Positions 55,901 through 58,639 of a DNA stretch of 64,000 nucleotides are shown one piece after another (the first letter of the stretch is position 1; each line of letters begins with the position of its first letter). The position numbers and the translations under genes are program-made. Below the pieces are notes generated by a model, which saw only the letters and a program-made list of their open reading frames with translations, did not search any database and had not been told where the DNA came from. This DNA comes from Actinernus sp. WN-2022 (lineage: Eukaryota; Cnidaria; Anthozoa; Actiniaria; Actinernidae). The stretch spans positions 37,157,867 through 37,221,866 of the forward strand of contig JAOWCC010001634.1 in the NCBI GenBank assembly GCA_030867875.1. Direction: 5' to 3'.

Positions 55901-57635
55901 CAAGTTTGGGTTTATTTTTTTAATTCAAAATGACAATTAAATTTACACAATCAGTCCCAGTCCTTTTTCATAATAATTATGAAATAGCGAACTGGGTACA
56001 TTTTTAACTTGTGGATATTACATTAGCAATCCATCTGACTGATCTGCATGATTCGTCTTAATTTCCGTTCTTTCATCTTTTGACGTACGTATTAAAACAA
56101 GGTAATTTCACTCTTGTGATCATTATTTTGCAAGCCAGAAGAAACATAGTGCTCACCGCAATGGTGAACTCGTGGACGTAAAGTGTATTTTAATGTGTTT
56201 TCAAGGGTAAACATGTAGAAATGTTCAAAGTTCAAGTTATTGTTACAGCTGTTGTGATAGCCTGTGTAGCCGGTAAAACAATGTGACCAATGATGTCATT
56301 GTTAGAACAATCATCACTAAAAATATACTAATTGATTTACATGTATGGGGACCCAATATGGGCATGTACTGTACTTAAAATCCTGTGATTGTTGATGTCA
56401 TTGTTACAACATCACCACCAAGTGATTCATGCATGCATGGGAACCAATATGTCAAAGTGTGAGCTGCCTGGCATTAGAAATGAGGGAGATACAAGCACGT
56501 ACACATACTTAAACTCATGTGACCAATGACATCATTGTTATGACATCACCACTAAGTGAATTATGGGGACCCAATATCATGCCTGTCAAAGTTTGAGCTG
56601 CCTGCCATAAGAAATGAGGGAGATACTGTACATGCATGTACTAAATCATGTGACTGATGATGTCATCATTACAACATTCACCACTAAGTAATTAATTTAT
56701 AGGGAGCCATGCCATTAGGAATGAGGGAGATACGCGCGTGTACTTAAAATCATGTGATCAATGATGTCATTGTTACAACATCACCACTAAGTGATTTATG
56801 GGACCCAATACCATGTCTGTTAGAAGTTTGAGCCTGACCTGGCATTAGGGAGCAGGTTAAAATACATGCCTCAGATACATGTAGGGACCCATTTTTTCAA
56901 CAGACACAGCTGTCAACACAGGGTACCACCCCCATCTGCCATTTTTGACAATCTATTTTCCATTCTGGAGGGCCTAGTGGTAATTTTAACACAGAAAATG
57001 AAATGATAACATAGGACAAAACATGCAGTGCATTTGTTTCTAGATTATGCCTTTTAGTTTTGAAGATATTTAAGAACAAATTATTTTTAATAAATTATTG
57101 AGTTTTCTCTCCAGAGGAGATGGCTGGCAGCAGCCTCCGCCCCCTATCCCAAAATGGGTCCATCGAGAGGGCATGTGTTTTGAGTTGCTCCCTTAATATT
57201 AAGGGAGTTTATAGCCATGAAAACTTACAAGGGTTTTACATCACTATCGGTGGGGCTCAGTGTGGTATTTAGGACCCTGACTTCTTACAACAACAACAAG
57301 CTGTGTTTTTTTGTGTACCATTATAAGCTACAATTCTGAGTTTAAGTTTTACATTAAATTATTATAAGTAGCTGGCAATCATCATCAGTTGCTGGCAATA
57401 ATTGCCAGTAGCTGGCTTCTAATGACACCCCTGGGTTAATTACACACATGTAACTGTATGTACAGCATACTAAAAATGTTGTAAAATCACTGCATTCTTA
57501 GCATGTTTGTGTGCTCAACAAACTGGGGGGTACATTGTGTACCATTTACATGTAGCTTACCATGTTGATAATAGTCATTCTCAAATGTTTCTCTGTTTAT
57601 GAGGAATTCAGCTTCTTCAGTGTAGCTGTACAATT
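3792..57635 (-). CDS. STRIP1: STRIP (striatin-interacting protein, FAM40 family), 14 internal exons; both ends outside the window
   Basis: STRIP proteins are scaffolds of the STRIPAK complex, which joins PP2A, striatins, MOB4 and GCKIII/Hippo kinases; they act in the cytoplasm in Hippo signalling, cytoskeleton and trafficking. Fourteen minus-strand exons (57635-57561, 55145-55014, 54346-54303, 53132-53056, 49964-49896, 48508-48402, 45873-45746, 44320-44058, 38873-38808, 10187-10124, 8765-8694, 7046-6972, 5080-4983, 3843-3792) all have AG acceptors and GT donors. They join in one frame of 440 codons with every phase compatible. Family signatures appear in the expected order: [41 protein letters not shown], the LGGIKQLE segment, [40 protein letters not shown] and DVNRHK. 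Vertebrate STRIP1 is roughly 840 aa, so the start (acidic N-terminus) and most of the C-terminal DUF3402-type part are missing here. The 28.6-kb intron 9 contains snail on the other strand. Recognition is from memory of the family, not a search. Confidence 0.93.
3908..4020. repeat. GAT/AAT-rich simple sequence
   Basis: Runs of GATAATGAT and GATGATGGTGATGACGACGA; low complexity. Confidence 0.75.
4314..4409. repeat. hairpin repeat (96 bp)
   Basis: Arms GGTAGTGTTTCGTTCCATAG and GGAACGAAACACTACC with the shared GTCTCC step are separated by a short A+T-rich loop. MITE-like, in the STRIP intron between exons 13 and 14. Confidence 0.7.
4726..4818. repeat. long hairpin, 42-bp arms
   Basis: Arms beginning AAATATGATGAATTGTCTGTG fold back around TCTGCCTTC. 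It is directly preceded by a CCAATCAGAGCGCGC-type MITE-like stretch (about 4480-4725). No coding role. Confidence 0.75.
4983..5080 (-). CDS. STRIP1: STRIP exon 13 (98 bp)
   Basis: Residues 391-422, [20 protein letters not shown] then [12 protein letters not shown]. This is near-identical to the family and is the start of the C-terminal conserved region. The acceptor is TTTTTCTAG and the donor CC/GTGAGT; it ends in phase 2. Confidence 0.95.
5151..5460. repeat. interspersed repeat C, copy 1
   Basis: Ends ACTGTCAATC and TTGACAGT. The core TAATCCACTTTAATCTTTGCC and the GTATTTCTCTTCTATCTCAG block recur in inverse orientation at 27512 and 33192. Confidence 0.7.
5765..6663. mobile_element. 899-bp Mutator-like non-autonomous element
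   Basis: Long TIRs (about 95 bp) begin TAGCCTGAATTTCAGCCGTC and end with the inverse at 6663; they include CCGATAATGCCGTCCAGTGA. The 9-bp target duplication is CACAAATCG (5756-5764 and 6664-6672). Long TIRs and a 9-bp duplication suit the MULE superfamily. It is inserted in an older repeat rich in GCAAC motifs (5530-5755 and 6673-6900). The open frames inside are not coding. Confidence 0.85.
6972..7046 (-). CDS. STRIP1: STRIP exon 12 (75 bp)
   Basis: Residues 366-390, ending [15 protein letters not shown], a hallmark block of STRIP. The acceptor is TTCTTTTCAG and the donor ATG/GTAGGA. Both edges are phase 0. Confidence 0.93.
7391..7866. repeat. foldback repeat with ~125-bp arms
   Basis: The left arm 7391-7517 (GATGTTTCGCGTGTTGATAAA) and right arm 7737-7866 are inverted copies sharing GCTAATGTACCAACCATGAT and CCAATGGATCTCTGGTTGGC. 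The spacer is about 220 bp. Located between STRIP exons 11 and 12. Confidence 0.8.
8410..8525. repeat. short hairpin MITE with CAAGATGGCGGC end
   Basis: CGCCATCTTGAATCTCATGA and the inverse TCATCACATCCAAGATGGCG enclose GACGTTTCACGGCGGTCC-type inner arms. A related half-copy lies at 7330-7395, and a similar end occurs at 43725-43800. Confidence 0.7.
8694..8765 (-). CDS. STRIP1: STRIP exon 11 (72 bp)
   Basis: Residues 342-365, [20 protein letters not shown] onward, matching the HKYTSIAExQ block and its acidic tail. The acceptor is TTGATTTAG and the donor AAG/GTGCGC (weak). Both edges are phase 0. Confidence 0.88.
8908..9117. mobile_element. MITE with AGAGCGGATTT ends, copy 1
   Basis: TIRs AGAGCGGATTT and AAATCCGCTCT, with inner GAGTGGGCAAG and CTTGTCCCACTC. 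It shares layout and core with the copy at 49130. Confidence 0.75.
10124..10187 (-). CDS. STRIP1: STRIP exon 10 (64 bp)
   Basis: Residues 320-341, [20 protein letters not shown] plus KK, matching the TVVGLPxPIHESIKTLK block. The acceptor is CTATTTTAG and the donor AAG/GTATCC. It opens with one base that completes Ser with exon 9, confirming the link across the giant intron. Confidence 0.92.
10889..11077. repeat. MITE-like repeat with TGACGTCATCAACAGAA ends
   Basis: The 17-bp ends TGACGTCATCAACAGAA and TTCTGTTGATGACGTCA are exact inverses. Overlapping open frames on both strands across it reflect the A+T-poor core and are not supported as genes. Confidence 0.65.
11160..13800. other. intron sequence, nothing recognised
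   Basis: Part of the giant STRIP intron. Short open frames (for example 12621-12899, 92 codons) match nothing I know and lack splice or codon support. Confidence 0.4.
13801..14035 (+). repeat. tRNA-derived SINE, family A, copy 2
   Basis: AACTCAGTGGTTAAGCGCCG and GGGTTCAAATCTC form the A and B boxes. The body has ACTCAGGGTCTTAAAATAAC. Confidence 0.82.
14036..15779. other. intron sequence, nothing recognised
   Basis: A 150-codon open frame on the minus strand (15124-14672) has no recognisable domain. A TGCTGCCGCAGTGAGCGAGC motif at 14977 is shared with 16453. Confidence 0.4.
16440..17440. other. unidentified ~1-kb insertion in the LINE
   Basis: The LINE endonuclease sequence stops near 16440 and its linker resumes near 17440. 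The inserted part shares a ~35-bp motif (TGCTGCCGCAGxxAGCGAGC) with 14977-15005. No terminal repeats or coding potential were recognised. Confidence 0.45.
18997..20816. mobile_element. foldback element with satellite-bearing arms
   Basis: The left arm (18997 to about 19835) and right arm (about 19905 to 20816) are inverted copies separated by about 70 bp. Outer parts are tandem units of roughly 20 bp built on ACATGGCATTAGATCGTA; the right arm has many more units than the left. Inner parts share a CTCACCTAGCAGGGCGAAT block and a CAATAAATATACACGTACAC block. The element sits in the RT region of the LINE. Short open frames here are only translations of the satellite. Confidence 0.8.
19469..19712. 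mobile_element. 244-bp MITE with 6-bp target duplication
   Basis: Terminal inverted repeats CATACCTGCCAAC and GTTGGCAGGTATG are flanked by CGAATG on both sides (19463-19468 and 19713-19718). The opposite arm of the foldback element retains the uninterrupted site (GGCGAATGGAAC read on the same strand), which confirms the borders. TIR plus 6-bp duplication would suit a hAT6-like family, but no transposase is available to test that. Confidence 0.85.
22425..22570 (+). repeat. two tandem 72-bp repeats
   Basis: GTAGAACAAGAACCGCTAAT begins each unit, followed by ATACGGxACTxCGT and GATGTTGCTTGTxCT. The frame is open through both ([12 protein letters not shown] repeated) into a 92-codon reading frame, but no family is recognised and the period alone explains much of it. 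Confidence 0.6.
22936..23195 (-). repeat. tRNA-derived SINE, family A, copy 3
   Basis: A-box complement CTTAACCACTGAGCTAG at the right; body with GTTATTTTAAGACCC. The 3' end includes ACCTTATTTAACGTCGATAA, shared with copy 5. Confidence 0.82.
23826..24045 (-). repeat. tRNA-derived SINE, family A, copy 4
   Basis: Same layout as copy 3, with the B-box complement GGGTTTGAACCCTCGACC. The A box is decayed (CTTAATCACTGTGCTG). Confidence 0.8.
24083..26003. repeat. inverted ~55-bp flanks around the minus-strand LINE
   Basis: 24083-24137 and the reverse complement of about 25945-26003 share GCGTGGTACxACTxCAGAAxACCC and CAAAGGCGGATACxCAG. They may be the ends of a TIR element into which the LINE inserted. 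The left side also has duplicated GGTGTATCC-type short repeats at 24190-24290. Confidence 0.5.
24405..25803 (-). mobile_element. 5'-truncated LINE, minus strand
   Basis: Reading on the minus strand, RT motifs [35 protein letters not shown] and FADDTNVF (near 25490) are followed by [14 protein letters not shown] and [14 protein letters not shown]-terminal piece RTNIGKQS lies near 24790. The 3' end is a GAAATAAAGATTGATTGATT-type tail at 24405. One frameshift lies around 25590. The 5' edge abuts an AATTAAATT-rich tract at 25804-25860. Confidence 0.85.
26010..26918. other. intron sequence, nothing recognised
   Basis: No domain, exon of STRIP or terminal repeat was seen on either strand. Confidence 0.4.
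26919..27049. mobile_element. MITE with GGCGGCCATGTT ends, copy 2
   Basis: ACGCGGCCATGTTTACG at the left and AAATGGCGGCCGCCGCGT at the right, with the interior CTCCTTTGTTTTCCCACG and GCGTGGGAAATATATTG. More diverged than copy 1. Confidence 0.7.
27050..27104. repeat. 15-bp tandem repeat
   Basis: Three to four units of CGCGTGACTATAGAC follow the MITE directly. Confidence 0.85.
27098..27328. mobile_element. degenerate copy of the AATTGACCGATTTAGC MITE
   Basis: GACCGATTCAGCTCGC and the right side GCAAGTTTGATCGAGT are worn TIRs. The core GACAGTTCTCCAGAGGATTC and ACATTTCCTCTTGG match the copy at 34851. Confidence 0.65.
27512..27769. repeat. interspersed repeat C, copy 2
   Basis: Begins GGCGCACTGTCAATCGAATT, carries CACCCTGAGATAGAAGAGAA and AAAGATTAAAGTGGATTAC, and ends GGTTGACAGTGTCCC. 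Same family as 5151 and 33192. Confidence 0.75.
28085..28262 (-). repeat. tRNA-derived SINE, family B, copy 1
   Basis: On the minus strand: GTTGGCGCAGTGGTTAGAC (A box) and CCCGGGTTCGATTCCCGG (perfect B box), then GGGTTTTTCTCCGGGTTCTC and CTCCCTCCG. The acceptor stem does not close, so it is a SINE head and not a tRNA gene. Confidence 0.82.
28265..28975 (+). mobile_element. CR1-like LINE 3' tail
   Basis: Translation with frameshifts gives [20 protein letters not shown] then [20 protein letters not shown], the post-RT segment of CR1-type LINEs. It ends AATAAAGATAGATTCATTCATTCG. It abuts a SINE at 28262. Confidence 0.8.
28976..31114. other. sequence upstream of snail, no repeat recognised
   Basis: About 2.1 kb between the CR1-like tail and the snail ATG, comparatively free of transposon ends. 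It is the most likely place for snail promoter and enhancers. No coding sequence found. Confidence 0.4.
31042..31047 (+). promoter_or_regulatory. snail: weak TATA-like element upstream of snail
   Basis: TATAAG lies 73 bp before the snail ATG. The spacing would allow a start site near 31072 and a short 5' UTR. A single hexamer is weak evidence. Confidence 0.25.
31115..31199 (+). CDS. snail: snail exon 1 (SNAG motif)
   Basis: Twenty-eight codons plus one base. The SNAG motif [10 protein letters not shown] must be at the extreme N-terminus to bind co-repressors, which fixes this ATG. The donor is AAAG/GTAAGC. The exon is too short to show as a long open frame; without it exon 2 appears to start at a non-ATG codon inside the intron. 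Confidence 0.95.
31115..32199 (+). CDS. snail: Snail-family C2H2 zinc-finger transcription repressor (two exons, 265 aa)
   Basis: Snail proteins are nuclear repressors that bind E-box-like sites and drive cell-movement programmes and germ-layer specification. Exon 1 (31115-31199) starts at an ATG giving [10 protein letters not shown], the N-terminal SNAG co-repressor motif. Exon 2 (31487-32199) carries five fingers at the C-terminus. Zinc ligands by residue: 125/128/141/145, 156/159/172/176, 182/185/198/202, 210/213/226/230 and 238/241/254/259, the last finger being C2HC as is usual for the family. Fingers 2-5 contain [43 protein letters not shown] and SFSRMSLL, which are diagnostic of Snail rather than Scratch. 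The intron (31200-31486, GTAAGC to CAG) splits a Gly codon in phase 1 and keeps frame. The gene looks intact and lies antisense inside a STRIP intron. Confidence 0.96.
31487..32199 (+). CDS. snail: snail exon 2 (zinc fingers, stop TAG)
   Basis: The acceptor is GACTTCGCAG. It first encodes an unconserved linker with an acidic patch ([17 protein letters not shown]), then the five-finger block, and ends TLAHT before TAG at 32197. Confidence 0.96.
32200..33191 (+). other. snail 3' UTR / downstream intron sequence
   Basis: No coding sequence or repeat was recognised. An ATTAAA at 32726-32731 could serve as the snail polyadenylation signal, but no clean AATAAA was seen close to the stop. Confidence 0.3.
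33192..33553. repeat. interspersed repeat C, copy 3
   Basis: Begins GGGCACTGTAAATCGAATTG, shares ACACCGAGGTAGAAGAGAAA and AAATTAAAGTGGATTACGG with copy 2, and ends GTTGCCACTGCCCC. It lies 1 kb downstream of snail. Confidence 0.7.
33554..34850. other. intron sequence with overlapping unrecognised open frames
   Basis: A plus-strand frame at 33835-34170 (111 codons) overlaps a minus-strand stretch of good composition ([20 protein letters not shown], then [18 protein letters not shown]) that ends in a stop near 33868. Neither is recognised, and they cannot both be coding. Confidence 0.3.
34851..35060. mobile_element. 210-bp MITE with AATTGACCGATTTAGC ends
   Basis: TIRs AATTGACCGATTTAGCTTGT and its inverse ending GCTAAATCGGTCAATT. 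The core GCCAGCTCTCCAGAGGATTC recurs, diverged, at 27098-27328. Confidence 0.8.
35213..35341. mobile_element. MITE with GGCGGCCATGTT ends, copy 3 (inverted)
   Basis: GTGGCGGCCATATTCGC at the left and CAACATGGCCGCCGTCTGA at the right. The interior TTTCCCACGTGTAGCCTCG shows inverse orientation relative to copy 1. Confidence 0.75.
35500..36585 (+). mobile_element. CR1-like LINE fragment (RT and C-terminal part)
   Basis: Pieces include [10 protein letters not shown], a degenerate VDDTSL in place of [24 protein letters not shown] and [19 protein letters not shown] followed by [10 protein letters not shown] near 36245. Several frame breaks are present. The 3' tail is AAAATAAAGG followed by (TTG)n at 36560-36582. 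Confidence 0.85.
36583..36636. mobile_element. MITE with GGCGGCCATGTT ends, right half only
   Basis: GAGGCTGACCTTGCAAAATC then CTATTGTTTCTAGCCAACATG. Only the right portion is present, directly after the 3' end of the CR1-like LINE. Confidence 0.6.
36780..36990 (-). repeat. tRNA-derived SINE, family B, copy 2
   Basis: Complement of CCTGGGTTCAATTCCCGATC (B box) and the GGGTTTTTCTCCGGTATTCC body on the minus strand. It extends further 3' than copy 1. Confidence 0.78.
37545..37803 (+). repeat. tRNA-derived SINE, family A, copy 5
   Basis: A box TAGCATAGTGGTTAAGC, B box GGATTCAAACCCCGGCC, body AGGGTCTTAAAATAACTGAG, and tail GTTAAATAAGGTTGCTTTACC-like. Confidence 0.82.
38237..38318. repeat. 82-bp hairpin MITE with CATGGCGGCCATG end
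   Basis: CATGGCGGCCATGTCGGTGTACA and the inverse TGTACACCAACATGGCGGCT-like arm, with a short loop. Confidence 0.65.
38808..38873 (-). CDS. STRIP1: STRIP exon 9 (66 bp)
   Basis: Residues 298-319, [20 protein letters not shown], matching the family's KDIExFLExSRxKFxGF block. The acceptor is CCCTACAG and the donor AAG/GTAAGT; it ends in phase 2. The next exon is 28.6 kb away. Confidence 0.92.
40535..40540 (-). promoter_or_regulatory. possible polyadenylation signal ATTAAA
   Basis: ATTAAA on the minus strand about 125 bp after the stop of the small secreted gene. The position is plausible, but the hexamer is common in A+T-rich DNA. Confidence 0.25.
40663..42682 (-). CDS. small secreted protein, two exons, unrecognised (86 aa)
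   Basis: I do not recognise this family. Exon 1 (42682-42569) starts [20 protein letters not shown], a textbook signal peptide with a hydrophobic core at about residues 6-22, followed by a charged segment ([14 protein letters not shown]). The donor is AAG/GTGAGT. Exon 2 (40809-40663, acceptor CAATTTCAG) continues in phase 0 with [20 protein letters not shown] then [16 protein letters not shown] and a stop. The dibasic sites (RR, RKK) after the signal would suit a processed peptide, but that is inference. A second frame through exon 2 stays open to 40563 and ends in a sensible basic tail, so a 1-base indel or sequencing error near 40710 may hide a longer C-terminus. It lies on the STRIP strand, within the STRIP intron between exons 8 and 9. 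Its own intron contains a LINE fragment. Confidence 0.55.
41268..42343 (+). mobile_element. 5'-truncated LINE fragment (reverse transcriptase C-terminal half)
   Basis: The RT motif region [10 protein letters not shown] then LFADDTNLF opens the fragment, followed by [15 protein letters not shown] and the [15 protein letters not shown] segment typical of jockey-superfamily LINEs. A frameshift near 41548 and a further break near 41650 inactivate it. The 3' end is GGCAAATAAATTAAACTGAA. It lies antisense in the intron of the small secreted gene. Confidence 0.85.
43568..43882. mobile_element. 315-bp MITE with AAGGAAACCTCCACTG ends
   Basis: TIRs AAGGAAACCTCCACTGAAAA and the inverse ending GTGGAGGTTTCCTT. 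A CCATCTTGGATCTTATGACG hairpin forms the core. No target duplication was resolved. Located between STRIP exon 8 and the inverted-repeat arm. Confidence 0.75.
44058..44320 (-). CDS. STRIP1: STRIP exon 8 (263 bp), low-complexity linker
   Basis: Residues 211-297. It opens with [10 protein letters not shown], directly continuing the WKTVL helix, then passes into a Pro/Thr- and Glu-rich linker ([18 protein letters not shown], then [13 protein letters not shown]) and ends TPKVR. Two donors are possible: GTGAGG after AAA, or GTGGGT five bases later. Only the second keeps exon 9 in frame and restores the family's PKVR motif. Confidence 0.9.
44341..44641. repeat. degenerate GCAAC-rich repeat
   Basis: Ends resembling GGCAAGTTTTCTTGCAACTTG and, inverted, GGTGCAATTTTTCTTACAAC. 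Repeated GCAACTTGCAACGCAA motifs also appear at 5530-5640, 6673-6900, 39550-39700 and 43320-43380. It abuts STRIP exon 8. Confidence 0.5.
45746..45873 (-). CDS. STRIP1: STRIP exon 7 (128 bp), N1221-domain core
   Basis: Residues 168-210. It holds the most diagnostic stretch of the gene, [19 protein letters not shown] followed by [10 protein letters not shown]. The acceptor is ATTGCTAG and the donor CTG/GTGAGT; it ends in phase 0. Confidence 0.95.
46851..48040. repeat. 21-bp minisatellite, about 57 units, in a STRIP intron
   Basis: The unit is CTCCCACTCAGTCAGTGAGTA. The first block (to about 47418) is nearly homogeneous. A break of two shortened units (GTGAGTATATTTTAA) separates it from a second block with CAGCGAG, CAGGGAG and CAGGCAG variants. 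Because the period is a multiple of three, both strands stay open by necessity (STPTQSV and EYSLTEW repeats); this is not evidence of a protein. Confidence 0.97.
48402..48508 (-). CDS. STRIP1: STRIP exon 6 (107 bp)
   Basis: Residues 132-167, [16 protein letters not shown] onward, matching the RVLLNIMYLIVE helix of STRIP. The acceptor is TTACTTTCAG and the donor A/GTAAGT. The 21-bp minisatellite array lies in the following intron. Confidence 0.9.
49130..49332. mobile_element. MITE with AGAGCAGATTT ends, copy 2
   Basis: TIRs AGAGCAGATTT and AATCTGCTCT, with GAGTGGGACAAAC and TTTGTCCCACT. The core GTGCTGTACCGTA is shared with copy 1 in similar form. Confidence 0.75.
49896..49964 (-). CDS. STRIP1: STRIP exon 5 (69 bp)
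   Basis: Residues 109-131, reading [20 protein letters not shown] and then VKL. This is the family's conserved (R/K)P-(A/S)-ISLADS segment. The acceptor is TGTCTTCAG and the donor AG/GTATGA; it ends in phase 2. Confidence 0.92.
50575..50905. mobile_element. 331-bp hAT-like MITE in a STRIP intron
   Basis: TIRs CAGGGGCGGATCTAGG and CCTAAATCTGCCCCTG are flanked by GAGTA on both sides (50570-50574 and 50906-50910). The 5-bp duplication and CAGGG start match the element at 61694. A short open frame inside is not coding. Confidence 0.85.
51271..52372. mobile_element. pogo/Tigger-like (Tc1/mariner) non-autonomous element, TA target site
   Basis: TIRs CAGTGGAACCTCGATTTAAC and its inverse end with GAGGTTCCACTG are flanked by TA (51269-51270 and 52373-52374). 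Many sub-terminal copies of CCTCGATATAACGAA occur in both halves. No transposase remains. The element is split by the 549-bp insertion at 51647, so its own length is about 550 bp. Confidence 0.88.
51647..52195. mobile_element. 549-bp TIR element nested in the pogo-like element
   Basis: TIRs of about 45 bp (TGCGGGTATCAGCGGCxATC then CCGAGGGGGCGGCCCCCGGG) are flanked by TTA on both sides (51644-51646 and 52196-52198). It is far more G+C-rich than the host element. A 3-bp TTA duplication would suit Harbinger- or CACTA-type transposition, but the TIR start is typical of neither. Confidence 0.8.
52448..52515. repeat. TACATGTATACAATA microsatellite-like tract
   Basis: Repeated self-complementary TATACATGTATA units. 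Confidence 0.8.
53056..53132 (-). CDS. STRIP1: STRIP exon 4 (77 bp)
   Basis: Residues 84-108, including NVMLLYE and CQLLQMEI, which correspond to the conserved helical segment of STRIP. The acceptor is TTTTTGTAG and the donor GA/GTAAGT. It ends in phase 2; the split codon completes an Asp with exon 5. Confidence 0.9.
53961..54288. mobile_element. Harbinger-like MITE, copy 1, beside STRIP exon 3
   Basis: TIR of the form GGGxGCAGGTCAAAxCACATG and its inverse CATGTGTTTTGACCTGCTCCC, with TAA/TTA at the edges. It shares its whole length with the copy at 56848. It begins 14 bp after the exon 3 boundary on the transcribed strand. Confidence 0.85.
54303..54346 (-). CDS. STRIP1: STRIP exon 3 (44-bp micro-exon)
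   Basis: Residues 69-83, reading [14 protein letters not shown]. The acceptor is TTTTCAAAG and the donor TGG/GTAACA. A Harbinger-like MITE starts 14 bp beyond the exon end, so little ancestral intron remains next to the donor. Confidence 0.88.
54699..54757. repeat. 18-bp tandem repeat
   Basis: Three units of ACTGACAGTACAAATGTA in the STRIP intron between exons 2 and 3. Confidence 0.85.
55014..55145 (-). CDS. STRIP1: STRIP exon 2 (132 bp)
   Basis: Residues 25-68, with SKKW at the start and RILLYLAQ at the end. The acceptor AG lies in GCAAG after a pyrimidine run and the donor is CAAG/GTGAGC. The open frame continues beyond the donor without homology, so the splice site sets the boundary. Confidence 0.9.
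56275..56845. repeat. tandem array of ~120-150-bp units, about five copies
   Basis: Units share ATGTGACCAATGATGTCATT, ACATCACCACTAAGTGATT, GGGACCCAATA and AATGAGGGAGATAC in the same order. Copies are diverged. It abuts the Harbinger-like MITE at 56848. Confidence 0.8.
56848..57192. mobile_element. Harbinger-like MITE, copy 2
   Basis: TIR GGGAGCAGGTTAAAATACAT and the inverse ending GTTGCTCCC are flanked by TTA on both sides (56845-56847 and 57193-57195). Same family and orientation as the copy at 53961. The GGG start plus TTA duplication is the PIF/Harbinger signature. Confidence 0.87.
57561..57635 (-). CDS. STRIP1: STRIP exon 1 of those visible (75 bp)
   Basis: Residues 1-24 of the visible product, with the conserved ELYSYTE and EFLINRE segments. 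The acceptor is TTTTTCAAG and the donor G/GTAAGC. It begins with two bases of a split codon and ends in phase 1. No upstream exon was found between here and the window end; a LINE occupies most of that space. Confidence 0.9.
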
Positions 57636-57738
57636 CTTGAAAAAATAAAAGCATAATGATTTATTAGATACAGTACCGACCAGAACTTACCTCCAGTTAA
57701 ATAATTCGGGTTCACTTTAGTGAATTGCAAAGTGAATG

Positions 57739-57905
57739 CAGGGTTTGCTTGAGCATTTGCTCAAGCGAACCCTGCAAACTCTGAGCGAACCCTACAAACT
57801 CTGAGCGAACCCTGAAATCTCCGAGTGAACCCTGCAAGCGAACCCTGCAAACTCTGGGTGAACCCTGCAAACTCTAAGCAAACCCTGCAAACTCTGACCG
57901 AGAAC
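57739..57905. repeat. 21-bp tandem repeat with a hairpin at its left edge
   Basis: Seven or so imperfect units of GCGAACCCTGCAAACTCTGA. The first 38 bp form a hairpin of TGCAGGGTTTGCTTGAGC and its inverse. It lies just upstream of STRIP exon 1 on the coding strand. Confidence 0.8.
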
Positions 57906-58639
57906 CAACAAACTCTTGAGTCTGAGCGAACAGCGAATGTATATTTATTTAGTGAAAACAAAACCCAGCAAATGCAACTAATCTTAGTAATAAATTTGGA
58001 AGGGTTAAATGGAAAAGAGATGTGGGGAATTTTTAGATGAGAAAGCAAAGTTATTACCCACAGAATTGGCCAATAATTTTTCGCAATGATCGGAACAAAA
58101 TGAATGTTTATACTGCTGCTCGAAAACGGTTTGCAGACACTATTTATGATCCGGCAACCGGCAAAGCCGGAAGGATCCGACAAGTGTCGAAGCAGCGAGG
58201 GGAATGGGGAGGTAGAGAAGGAGAAAGAGTTGCATGCTTGCCAAATATGAACATAATCGCTGCACATTGCGCATAATTTTTATCATTAGATGCATAACAA
58301 AAAATACTCAGTGGGGTGAGACAACAGCGAAAATAAGGTACGTACTGTAGTGATGGCGTGGATAAATGAAGAAGTGTTATACATGTATATAATTTATGTA
58401 GTTCAAATGCGCGAGAAATTGTCCTCCTTGAGGCCGTTTGATCCTGAAATTTGCCTAACTTTCAGTTTGAACGGTTGTGATGTAGAAACTTCCCTGCAAG
58501 CCAATAATATTATAGTATCTGGACATGTAACAACACACAAGTGGTCAACCAGTGCTGTAATGTTCTATTCCAATGTTCTATTCTAGGCCCTAGGTCGTCA
58601 CGGAGCGCCTTGCAGGCAGCACACGCTTATCACGGCTCC

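Noticed and set aside
57761..58267. 168-codon minus-strand open frame
   Set aside because: Its second half is the 21-bp tandem repeat and its first half has no domain; it does not match the missing STRIP N-terminus.
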